A stretch of 8,607 nucleotides of DNA from an uncultured Helicobacter sp. (GTDB taxonomy: Bacteria > Campylobacterota > Campylobacteria > Campylobacterales > Helicobacteraceae), in assembly GCA_944325475.1 (NCBI GenBank), contig CALVAF010000059.1, positions 1 through 8,607 on the forward strand, written 5' to 3'. Positions within the stretch are counted from its first letter, which is position 1, and each line of letters begins with the position of its first letter. The translations under genes were made by a program, and so were the position numbers. The notes beneath the pieces were generated by a model that worked only from the letters and a program-made list of their open reading frames with translations, was not told the DNA's origin and ran no database searches. Shown one piece after another: positions 1 through 5,851 of the stretch.

Positions 1-1391
1 GGAATTTTAACTTCGCAATGGGAAAAAAATTGCAAGAAACCGCCTTTTTAAAGAGGATTGAAGAGCTTGCAGAATCAGTGCAGAGTTTTGAGGAGTTTGA
101 GAGACTCATCACAGAATCGCAAGAAAACACTTGGGAGGATAGGGAGGCAAAAAAAATTATTTTGCAAAGATTGGAGTATTTTGCCTTTGGATTGAAGTAT
201 TTAGACTCCTTGCAAACCAAAGATAAAATCGATACTTTTTTTATGATGTTAAAAAAAGAAACTCTCGATGATATTGGAGGTGGTCGCATTAGCGTTATGG
301 GGATTTTGGAGACTAGGGGCATTGCGTTTTCTTATGTGATTTTGCCAGAATTTAGCCAAAGTAATGTTCCAAAGGTCAGTCAAAAAGATATTTTTCTAAA
401 TTCTCTCATTCGCCAAAAAGTCGGATTACCCACAAGAAAAGATAGGGAAAACCTCCAAAAATACTATTATGCAAAGCTTTTTGAGCGATGTAAAGAAATT
501 TGCGTGATGTTTGTGAAAAATGAAGAGGAAGAACCCTCAAGGTTTTTACTAGAAGAGAGGATTTTCAAAAACACCCCAATTTACAAAGCGGCTTTAAAAT
601 ATGGGGAGTATTTTTTAAGTGGGAAGGCATTAAATTATAAAGAAAGAGAAATCATTGCACCTTTGGATTTGGGTGTGATGAGTGCGACTAAGTTAGAGTG
701 TTTGCTAACTTGTAAGCGAAAATATTATTACCGCTATGTTTTGGGGTATAGGGAACAAAAGCGATTCAATGTAGGCACCAAAATCCACGAATCTCTACAA
801 AAAGCTTATGTTAATTTTATGAATCATTGGGATTTTGAGAAATTACAGCAGGAAGCTTATGAGAATCTACAAGGCAGCAAAAGCAAAAAAGAGTCTTTTG
901 AGTTAGAGGTGGCAAAAGCGTATCTGCAAGGGTTTTTTAGAGCTGAAGAAAGGCATTTGGCACAAGGGTGGATTCCAGTGGAGTTTGAGAAGGAATTTTC
1001 GCTTTTTGTGGATGGGATTCTCTTTAAAGGCAGGATTGACAGAATCGACAAGAGGGGCAAGAGCGCTTTAGTACTGGATTACAAATATAAAAAAAATCTA
1101 AAGGTTAGCACACTTCGAAGTGTTGATTCTACTAAGGATTTTCAGCTTGTGCTGTATGCTTTGGCATTTCAAGAATCTTGTGGCAAAGAATCTTGTGAAA
1201 TTGAGGCGGGATTTTATGATATTTATGAGGCAAAAATAAAAAAAGAGGAAGTTTTGCAAGAGAAGACACAGAAGCTTTTAGAGAAATTGCAGGGATTTAA
1301 AGAGGCAAAAGAAGAGTTTTCTTTTGAGCTTTGCAAAGAGCGGAGCCCTTGCAATTTTTGTGAATTTATTTACCTTTGCAAACGTTATTGA
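1..1391 (+). CDS. addB: AddB-type helicase/nuclease subunit, C-terminal part (5' end outside the window)
   Basis: This is the 3' portion of the AddB subunit of the AddAB exonuclease, which processes DNA double-strand breaks for RecA-dependent repair. The frame is open to the left edge, so the ATG at 18 is probably internal; residues are counted from it. Residues 91-101 carry a helicase-like segment (VMGILETRG). The region 222-457 looks like the RecB-type PD-(D/E)XK nuclease: His257 in GTKIHE, Asp341 in GRIDRID, Asp354-Tyr-Lys356, and Gln376/Tyr380 in QLVLY. Cys232 (LTCKRKYYY) together with Cys445-x2-Cys448-x5-Cys454 matches the four-cysteine iron-sulfur site known in AddB. All key nuclease residues are present, so the nuclease appears active. 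H. pylori AddB is known to work with AddA, whose gene is not in this window. The last 26 bp overlap the convergent membrane-protein gene. No separate terminator is visible. Confidence 0.88.
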   Translation, partial: NFNFAMGKKLQETAFLKRIEELAESVQSFEEFERLITESQENTWEDREAKKIILQRLEYFAFGLKYLDSLQTKDKIDTFFMMLKKETLDDIGGGRISVMGILETRGIAFSYVILPEFSQSNVPKVSQKDIFLNSLIRQKVGLPTRKDRENLQKYYYAKLFERCKEICVMFVKNEEEEPSRFLLEERIFKNTPIYKAALKYGEYFLSGKALNYKEREIIAPLDLGVMSATKLECLLTCKRKYYYRYVLGYREQKRFNVGTKIHESLQKAYVNFMNHWDFEKLQQEAYENLQGSKSKKESFELEVAKAYLQGFFRAEERHLAQGWIPVEFEKEFSLFVDGILFKGRIDRIDKRGKSALVLDYKYKKNLKVSTLRSVDSTKDFQLVLYALAFQESCGKESCEIEAGFYDIYEAKIKKEEVLQEKTQKLLEKLQGFKEAKEEFSFELCKERSPCNFCEFIYLCKRY

Positions 1392-1863
1392 GAATGCTAA
1401 AAAACCGCGAAAAGAAAAGCAAAATAAGTGTAAAAAATAGGGTTTTGAAAACTAATTCCGATTGCTTGTGCATTTGGTCAAATTCTAAAGTGTGAATTGC
1501 TGTTTCGCCTATTTTTTGGGCTTCGATGATGTAAGATGTGTAATAAAGAGTAAAAAGCAGAATCAAAATGACATTGATAAAACCAAGTAAGGGAGTGAGC
1601 TTTTGGCGCATGGTTTGCAGGGCGATTAACTCATAAATCAGAATAAAAAGAGCGAGGGCATTTAATAAAAAATTTATTTTTGTAAAGATGTGTGTCATCA
1701 AAATCCCTGATTGAGACAAAGTAATCTCAAGCCCTTCCACAAGACTAGAGGCATGGAAAATCACAGGAGCGCTAAAGGCACTTGAAAGAATCAAACCCGC
1801 ACTTAGAGCGATAAATAGCAGATAAAATGCAGATAAAACAGAGTAAATTTTGGATTTTGACAT
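1366..1863 (-). CDS. Four-helix membrane protein, DUF4149-like
   Basis: This is a 165-residue integral inner-membrane protein of unknown function. Four hydrophobic segments are visible at about 8-34, 58-82, 90-113 and 138-157. The first loop contains APVIFHASS followed by VEGLEI, which resembles the DUF4149 family (relatives of TMEM205) as I remember it; that assignment is recall, not a search. The start is supported by AAAGGA at 1869-1874, five bases upstream of the ATG, and by a TATAAT box at 1918-1923. The gene is monocistronic. Its 3' end overlaps addB on the other strand by 26 bp, so the two transcripts would be complementary there. A perfect 14-bp palindrome lies in its predicted leader. 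No catalytic or metal-binding motif is seen, and no function should be inferred beyond a small membrane protein. Confidence 0.6.
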   Translation of the reverse strand: MSKSKIYSVLSAFYLLFIALSAGLILSSAFSAPVIFHASSLVEGLEITLSQSGILMTHIFTKINFLLNALALFILIYELIALQTMRQKLTPLLGFINVILILLFTLYYTSYIIEAQKIGETAIHTLEFDQMHKQSELVFKTLFFTLILLFFSRFFSILNNVCKGK

Positions 1864-1881
1864 AGGATTCCTTTGATTTTG

Positions 1882-1895
1882 AGCTTTTAAAAGCT
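1882..1895. promoter_or_regulatory. Perfect 14-bp palindrome in the leader of the DUF4149-like gene
   Basis: AGCTTTTAAAAGCT is a perfect dyad lying between the predicted transcription start (about 1911) and the Shine-Dalgarno sequence (1869-1874). Position and symmetry fit a repressor operator or a small RNA hairpin. No known regulator motif is recognised, and the central TTTTAAAA is of a kind that AT-rich DNA produces often. Confidence 0.35.
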
Positions 1896-1917
1896 ACCAA
1901 AAATGATAAGAGTTCGC

Positions 1918-1931
1918 ATTATAGCAAAAAT
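1918..1931 (-). promoter_or_regulatory. Promoter of the DUF4149-like gene (-10 and T-run)
   Basis: Read on the minus strand, the sequence is a short T-run, then GC, then TATAAT (1918-1923). This is the layout typical of sigma-70-type promoters in Campylobacterota, where a T-run before the -10 box often replaces a clear -35 box. Transcription would start near 1911, giving a leader of about 48 nt. No properly spaced -35 hexamer is seen. Confidence 0.6.
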
Positions 1932-2242
1932 GTTGTTAAAATCTATGGAATAAAATGAGTTTTCAGCATGGATTATTTTACTTGCAGTGTAGAATCATAG
2001 GCAGATTGTGCATTAGCAGATGCAGCAAAACATGTATGGGAAGCACTACTCATACTTGTGCTTTAATTTTAAATAAATTTAAATAACAAAAAGCACCAAT
2101 AACCATAAAATCAAAAGTAGATTTCAAAATAATACTACTGCGGCTGCAAAATCAAAGGATTCAAAATGCAAAATCCGTTTTGAAAACAAGCTTTTATAGA
2201 AATATTAATTCTTAATTTTTAAAAGAGAAAGCAGAGAATTTA

Positions 2243-2378
2243 ATATGCAATGTGGATTGGTGCTAACAAATTCCAAGCAATCCCCTTATTTTATAAACCT
2301 CTTGTGCTTTTTATTCTATCAAGAGATTCTTTAATCATAGATTGCCACAAATCTACTACGCCAATTCTCTCAATGACA
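2243..2378. repeat. Degenerate dispersed palindromic repeat, copy 1 (GTCATTG type)
   Basis: Read on the minus strand, the element starts TGTCATTGAGAG (from 2378), continues to GTGGCAATCTATGATTAAAG, and after a loop reaches GGGGATTGCTTGG (2273-2285) and a degraded end near 2243. This order (GTCATTGcGAG, GTGGCAATC, loop, GATTGCTT) matches the widespread dispersed palindromic repeats I recall from several proteobacterial genomes. The minus strand is also open at 2291-2416 (reading VIERIGVVDLWQSMIKES), which I take to be the spurious protein such repeats often give. The family assignment is recall and not checked. Confidence 0.5.
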
Positions 2379-2445
2379 CAAGCGCTAATTTGACAAGAAA
2401 TTAAAAAAATTGAAATTCATCGCCTTTATTATTTATCGATTTACA

Positions 2446-2461
2446 TTTTTTTTGTAATAAT
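2446..2461 (+). promoter_or_regulatory. Candidate htrA promoter
   Basis: A run of eight T (2446-2453) is followed by G and TAATAAT (2455-2461), the same layout as the other two promoters called here. The start would fall near 2467, giving a leader of about 28 nt before the htrA ATG. The -10 match is imperfect. No heat-shock operator (CIRCE or HspR-type inverted repeat) is visible nearby. Confidence 0.4.
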
Positions 2462-2494
2462 TCTTTTATTCATTTTATTTATAAAGGAGAGCAA

Positions 2495-3904
2495 ATGAGA
2501 ATCAAAACCTTTCTTTTAGGGGCGTTGTTTGCTGGAAATGTCCTTGCCTTTGAGGTCAGCACACTCCCCAATATCATTTCTAGGGAAACCCCCGATGTTT
2601 CACAAAACAAAATTTACTCTTTTTATGATTCAATTAAAGAGGCTAAAAAGGGTGTAGTAAATATCTCCACGCAAAAAAAGGTAAAGGCGGCAAATATGCA
2701 AGGACACCCGCTTTTAAATGATCCATTTTTCAGGCAGTTTTTTGGCGATGCTTTTGGGGCAATCGTGCCTAAAGATAGGGTCGAACGTAGTCTTGGAAGT
2801 GGCGTGATTATCTCAAGTGATGGCTATATTGTTACCAATAATCATGTTGTTGAGGGTGCGGATAAAATCATCGTTGCATTGCCAGATTCCAATAAAGAAT
2901 ATGAGGCAAAAATCATCGGCAGAGATAAGAAAAGTGATTTAGCCATTGTAAAAATCAATGCGAAAAATCTACCCTTTTTGAAATTTGCCTCAAGCGATGA
3001 TTTGCAAGTAGGCGATGTGGTTTTTGCCATTGGGAATCCCTTTGGCGTGGGCGAAAGTGTAACACAAGGAATCATTTCAGCACTCAATAAAAGTGGGATT
3101 GGAATTAATGATTATGAAAATTTCATTCAAACAGATGCTTCTATCAATCCCGGAAATAGCGGTGGGGCATTGGTGGATAGTCGTGGTGGGCTAATTGGGA
3201 TTAATACTGCCATCCTTTCTCGCACCGGGGGAAATCACGGAATTGGCTTTGCAATTCCCTCAGAAATGGTGAAGAAAATTTCAAAGGCGTTGATTGAAGA
3301 TGGCGTGATTGAACGTGGCTATCTTGGCGTGAGCATTCAGGATATTAGCGGCGATTTAAAAGAAGTTTATAAGAATCAAAATGGGGCGGTGGTAATTTCT
3401 ATCGAAAAAGATTCACCAGCACAAAAGGGCGGTTTGAAAATTTGGGATTTGATTACCAAAGTCAATGGGAAGCCTATCAAATCTGCAGCCGAACTCAAAA
3501 ACTATATCGGCACTTTTAGCCCAAAAGACAAGGTCAATCTCACGATTATCAGAGATAAAAAAGAGCAGAACCTAACCCTTAGTCTAGCTAAACTCCCTAG
3601 CACACAATCTCTCACTAAAGAAGTGGATGGCATACAGGGACTTGAGGTTTCAGAACTCACAACCGACATCAAAAATAACTATGGAATCCCAAACAATATT
3701 CAAGGGATTTTCATCACACAAGTAGCGACTAATAGTAGGGCAGAGGAGCTTGGGTTTAGAGAGGGTGATATTATTATTCAAATTGAAAGCTTTGTAATTT
3801 CAGATTTGAAATCTTTTAATGACACGCTGAAACGTTACAAAGGGCAACCCAAGCGAATGCTAATCAATCGTGGGGGCAGAATCCTAAGTATCGTTGCAAA
3901 ATAA
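2495..3904 (+). CDS. htrA: HtrA/DegP-family periplasmic serine protease (Do-like)
   Basis: HtrA degrades or refolds misfolded envelope proteins in the periplasm; in H. pylori the homologue is also released and cleaves host E-cadherin. The 469-residue protein begins with a Sec signal peptide (basic start, hydrophobic core, probable cut after VLA at about residue 18). The trypsin-like domain covers about 95-270. Its catalytic triad is intact: His117 (TNNHVV), Asp148 (KSDLAIVKI) and Ser222 (GNSGG). Two PDZ domains follow at about 275-365 (starting GYLGVSIQDI) and 380-465. This is the full family length for DegP/DegQ-type proteins. The start is fixed by AAGGAGA at 2484-2490, four bases before ATG. 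The gene stands alone between two long spacers, with its own candidate promoter and a strong terminator directly after the stop codon. Secretion beyond the periplasm is inferred from H. pylori and not visible here. Confidence 0.95.
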   Translation: MRIKTFLLGALFAGNVLAFEVSTLPNIISRETPDVSQNKIYSFYDSIKEAKKGVVNISTQKKVKAANMQGHPLLNDPFFRQFFGDAFGAIVPKDRVERSLGSGVIISSDGYIVTNNHVVEGADKIIVALPDSNKEYEAKIIGRDKKSDLAIVKINAKNLPFLKFASSDDLQVGDVVFAIGNPFGVGESVTQGIISALNKSGIGINDYENFIQTDASINPGNSGGALVDSRGGLIGINTAILSRTGGNHGIGFAIPSEMVKKISKALIEDGVIERGYLGVSIQDISGDLKEVYKNQNGAVVISIEKDSPAQKGGLKIWDLITKVNGKPIKSAAELKNYIGTFSPKDKVNLTIIRDKKEQNLTLSLAKLPSTQSLTKEVDGIQGLEVSELTTDIKNNYGIPNNIQGIFITQVATNSRAEELGFREGDIIIQIESFVISDLKSFNDTLKRYKGQPKRMLINRGGRILSIVAK

Positions 3905-3909
3905 AAATG

Positions 3910-3932
3910 AGCGGGGATTTCTCCGCTTTTTT
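3910..3932 (+). terminator. Intrinsic terminator of htrA
   Basis: Six bases after the htrA stop, AGCGGGG pairs with CTCCGCT (seven pairs including one G-U, loop ATTT), followed by a run of six T. This is a classic Rho-independent terminator. Confidence 0.85.
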
Positions 3933-3985
3933 GTAGTGATTTTGCAAGAGCAGAATCATGGGTGGATCTTAAAAGATTCTAATGC

Positions 3986-4050
3986 GTCATTGTAAAGCCT
4001 TTAGGTGCAATCTATCGCTTAAACAATAAAATAAGATTGTGATTGCACAT
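3986..4050. repeat. Degenerate dispersed palindromic repeat, copy 2 (GTCATTG type)
   Basis: Plus strand GTCATTG (3986-3992) is followed by GCAATCTAT and, after an AT-rich loop, by AAGATTG and GATTGCAC. GTGCAATC (4005-4012) pairs perfectly with GATTGCAC (4041-4048). GTCATTG and GCAATCTAT are shared with copy 1 on the opposite strand upstream of htrA, which suggests one degenerate repeat family. Confidence 0.4.
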
Positions 4051-4140
4051 TCAAGAATCAAATTTGAAATTAAACCTCTGGGTAAATCACAATCAAATAC
4101 TTTATTTCAAAATATAATCTTTAAATTAAATATTTAAAAA

Positions 4141-4309
4141 GTATAATAAAAGGGAATTGTTTGTAAAAACACTTTGATTTAAAATAAAAAATTAAGCCTA
4201 GATTTTTTCACAAAATAGCAATTCTTACATAAAGTATCATAAAATCATTTGACATTAATTTAGTTGCACCAAGATAATATTAGATACTTACAATCCCCTT
4301 TTATTATTC
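4141..4309. repeat. MITE-like element with imperfect terminal inverted repeats
   Basis: ATAATAAAAGGGAATTGT (4143-4160) recurs inverted at 4290-4307 with one mismatch in 18. Extending by two bases gives 18 of 20. TAAAAA flanks both sides at the same distance (4135-4140 and 4310-4315), like a target-site duplication. Inside is a promoter-like TTGACA, 18 bases, GATAAT (4249-4278) on the plus strand. The layout fits a small non-autonomous transposable element, but the flanks are A-rich and could match by chance. Confidence 0.35.
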
Positions 4310-4322
4310 TAAAAACATTGCT

Positions 4323-4549
4323 TCAAAAAAGACTTTTCAAAAGTAAGCTATTTACTATCCTCATTAAGTGGATTCTAAAAAAGGAATAGTAAATCATGAT
4401 TATTAAATCCTTTGTTGTAGAAGCCAATGGATAATTTATTTTGTTATTTAAGGATTTGACTATACCAATTCTTTTATCTCTATTTGCCACTCATACCAAT
4501 CTATAATCTCTTCTCTTTCTTTAAATAACTTTTTTAGTTTAAAAGGAAT
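4323..4549 (-). pseudogene. Possible decayed gene fragment, minus strand
   Basis: Two overlapping minus-strand frames are open without normal starts. The first (4549 to stop at 4460-4462) reads KLFKEREEIIDWYEWQIEIK, with charged helix-like composition. The second (GTG at 4488-4490 to TGA at 4323-4325, 55 codons) continues with SLNNKINYPLASTTKDL. A frameshift between them would make one longer C-terminal piece. I do not recognise the family. The helical charged segment looks coding, whereas the last part of the second frame looks like AT-rich noise. It could also be entirely chance. Confidence 0.2.
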
Positions 4550-4578
4550 TTAGCATAAAATAAAGAAGAAATTTTAAA

Positions 4579-4790
4579 ATGAATCAAAGCGCTTTAATTT
4601 TAAATAGAAAAACTTTGATTGAAAATGGTGTTGTGTGAGTGGAAACCACACAGCTTCTTTAATTGCAGATTTGCAAGTATGGGAAAATGTGAAGATATGG
4701 GTAGGTAATTATAGTGCAGATTTTTTCAAATGCAAATTGCAAGACAATGATAATAAAATAGCTAGTGGTCAATTTCTTAGCTTCTTTTAA
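4579..4790 (+). pseudogene. Possible small gene split by a frameshift
   Basis: ATG at 4579 opens 19 codons (MNQSALILNRKTLIENGVV), ending at TGA 4636-4638. An overlapping frame is open from 4623 to the TAA at 4788-4790; it has a GTG at 4635 and reads on as SGNHTASLIADLQVWENVKI and further. Joined, they would give a protein of about 70 residues with ordinary, non-repetitive composition. A weak purine-rich stretch (AAGAAG) precedes the ATG. I do not recognise the protein. It may be a degraded gene, two tiny genes, a sequencing slip in the GTTGTGTGAGTG region, or chance. Confidence 0.25.
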
Positions 4791-4807
4791 TTTTTTGGGA
4801 TTATAAT
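4791..4807 (+). promoter_or_regulatory. Promoter of the AEC permease gene
   Basis: A T-run (4791-4796) then GGGAT leads into TATAAT (4802-4807). A start near 4814 would give a leader of about 15 nt, with the ribosome binding site TAGGA (4817-4821) seven bases before the ATG. No -35 hexamer is evident, as is usual in Campylobacterota. Confidence 0.65.
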
Positions 4808-4828
4808 TACGCTTTTTAGGATGGCATA

Positions 4829-5740
4829 ATGTTTGTTTTTACCCCCTTATTTACGATTTTTGTGCTGCTACTTGGCGGATATTTGGCAAAGAGAATTGGC
4901 GTTTTGAAACAAAAACAATCGCGTATGTTTTTAGATTTTGCAATTTTTTTTGCCTTGCCTTGCTTGATTTTTGACAAGATTTATCATCTTAATTTTGACT
5001 TCAACCTCATTGTGTTAATCCTTGGCGGATTGCTTTCTTGCATTTTAGCAGCCCTCTTTGCAGTGGGGCTTGGAGCATTTTTAAAATTTTCAAAAAGCAC
5101 TTTGGTTAGCATGTTTTTACTAGCCTGTTTTGGTAACACACTCTTTGTGGGGATTCCCGTTATTTCGGGGATTTATGGGGAGACATTCATCAGTGAGGTG
5201 ATTTTTTATGATGCCTTTGCCACAGCCATTCCTATCTTGCTTGCAGGTCCTTTTATCCTTTCTTTGGCAGGCAATCAAAAATTCAATTTGCTAGATAATA
5301 TCAAAAAAATTGTGCTTTTCCCACCTTTCATCGCTTTAATATTGGGATTTGCTTGCAAGGCTTTTATCTTACCAGAATTTATCTTTAAACCCATTATTAT
5401 TTTTGGAAACTCTGCAACGGCGGTGGCGCTTTTTGCTATCGGACTTGGGCTTGGGTTTAGCGCGATTAAAACCGCCTATAAACCCACAATTATCGTAGTT
5501 TTATGCAAGACACTTCTAGCACCCATGATTTTTATCACTCTTTTAAAGCTTTTTCAAGCCAAGTTAGAACCTCAAACCATCATTGCAATTTTAGAATCTG
5601 CAATGCCTACAATGACGCTTGCAGGGGCGATGATTATGAAAGCCAAGCTTGATTCGAACCTTGCAGTAAGCGCCATTGCTTTTGGGATTTTATCCTCCTT
5701 TGTCTTTATTCCACTTTTATGCCATTTTTTGCTAAATTAG
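4829..5740 (+). CDS. AEC (auxin efflux carrier)-family permease
   Basis: This is a 303-residue inner-membrane transporter of the AEC family, whose bacterial members are thought to export or take up small carboxylates such as malate; the substrate here cannot be read from the sequence. About ten hydrophobic segments are visible (roughly 4-24, 33-52, 59-81, 93-113, 122-146, 160-180, 188-210, 218-240, 250-270, 277-300), in the two-half arrangement of the family. Family-like motifs are FGNTLFVGIPV (101-111), in the broken fourth segment, and ESAMPTMTLAGAM (255-267), in the ninth. Length is normal. The start follows TAGGA at a good distance and a clear promoter. The gene is monocistronic and faces the rplS operon; no terminator of its own is evident beyond the shared hairpin at 5827-5851, which is weak on this strand. 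Confidence 0.85.
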   Translation: MFVFTPLFTIFVLLLGGYLAKRIGVLKQKQSRMFLDFAIFFALPCLIFDKIYHLNFDFNLIVLILGGLLSCILAALFAVGLGAFLKFSKSTLVSMFLLACFGNTLFVGIPVISGIYGETFISEVIFYDAFATAIPILLAGPFILSLAGNQKFNLLDNIKKIVLFPPFIALILGFACKAFILPEFIFKPIIIFGNSATAVALFAIGLGLGFSAIKTAYKPTIIVVLCKTLLAPMIFITLLKLFQAKLEPQTIIAILESAMPTMTLAGAMIMKAKLDSNLAVSAIAFGILSSFVFIPLLCHFLLN

Positions 5741-5822
5741 AAATTTTGATAGAAACAGAACATAACAGAATCAAAAAAACAACGATTTAAAAATAAAGAA
5801 GAATAAGAGAAAATGCTTTAAG

Positions 5823-5851
5823 AAAAAAAGAGATTATTTTCTAATCTCTTT
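5823..5851 (-). terminator. Operon terminator overlapping the rplS stop codon
   Basis: On the minus strand AAAGAGATTA pairs perfectly with TAATCTCTTT (5827-5851, ten pairs, five-base loop) and runs into seven T (5829-5823). The rising arm and loop are the last rplS codons and the TAA stop lies at the start of the descending arm. On the plus strand it is followed only by TTTAATT, so termination of the AEC gene there would be weak. Confidence 0.85.

Larger units (their letters stand above)
1864..2494. other. 631-bp spacer between the DUF4149-like gene and htrA
   Basis: No intact gene is visible and the base composition is very AT-rich. The left end holds the promoter and palindrome of the DUF4149-like gene; the right end holds the htrA promoter and ribosome binding site. 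Between them lie a degenerate palindromic repeat (about 2243-2378), a hairpin with TTCAAAA/TTTTGAA arms (2160-2166 and 2178-2184), and short open stretches. One stretch on the minus strand, at about 1973-2053, would encode 26 residues rich in Ala and Ser. These stretches could be decayed gene pieces or chance. No tRNA, rRNA or CRISPR array was seen. Confidence 0.6.
3905..4828. other. 924-bp gene-poor spacer between htrA and the AEC permease gene
   Basis: There is no intact gene of normal length here, and the DNA is very AT-rich. It holds the htrA terminator, a second degenerate GTCATTG-type repeat (3986-4050), a 10-bp inverted repeat (4035-4044 with 4085-4094), an element with inverted ends (4141-4309), a hairpin (4350-4394), possible gene remnants on the minus strand (4323-4549), and a split small reading frame on the plus strand (4579-4790). 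The AEC promoter lies at the right end. Several TATAAT strings (4113-4118, 4142-4147) occur without a matching gene. No tRNA, CRISPR array or insertion-sequence transposase is seen. Confidence 0.6.

Noticed and set aside
2264..2270. TGCTAAC string before htrA as half of a CIRCE heat-shock operator
   Set aside because: No matching TTAGCACTC/GAGTGCTAA dyad with a nine-base spacer exists here.
2291..2416. Minus-strand frame reading VIERIGVVDLWQSMIKES as a real gene
   Set aside because: It has no usable start codon and its DNA fits the dispersed palindromic repeat better than a protein family.
2446..2453. T8 tract (and other short A/T runs) as a phase-variation switch
   Set aside because: The tract is part of the htrA promoter and no poly-G/C tract is present anywhere in the window.
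2842..3087. 81-codon minus-strand open frame inside htrA
   Set aside because: It is a shadow of the protease domain, covering the conserved His and Asp region.
5650..5662. GATTCGAACC string resembling a tRNA T-loop
   Set aside because: It lies in frame inside the AEC permease gene and no acceptor, D or anticodon arms can be built around it.
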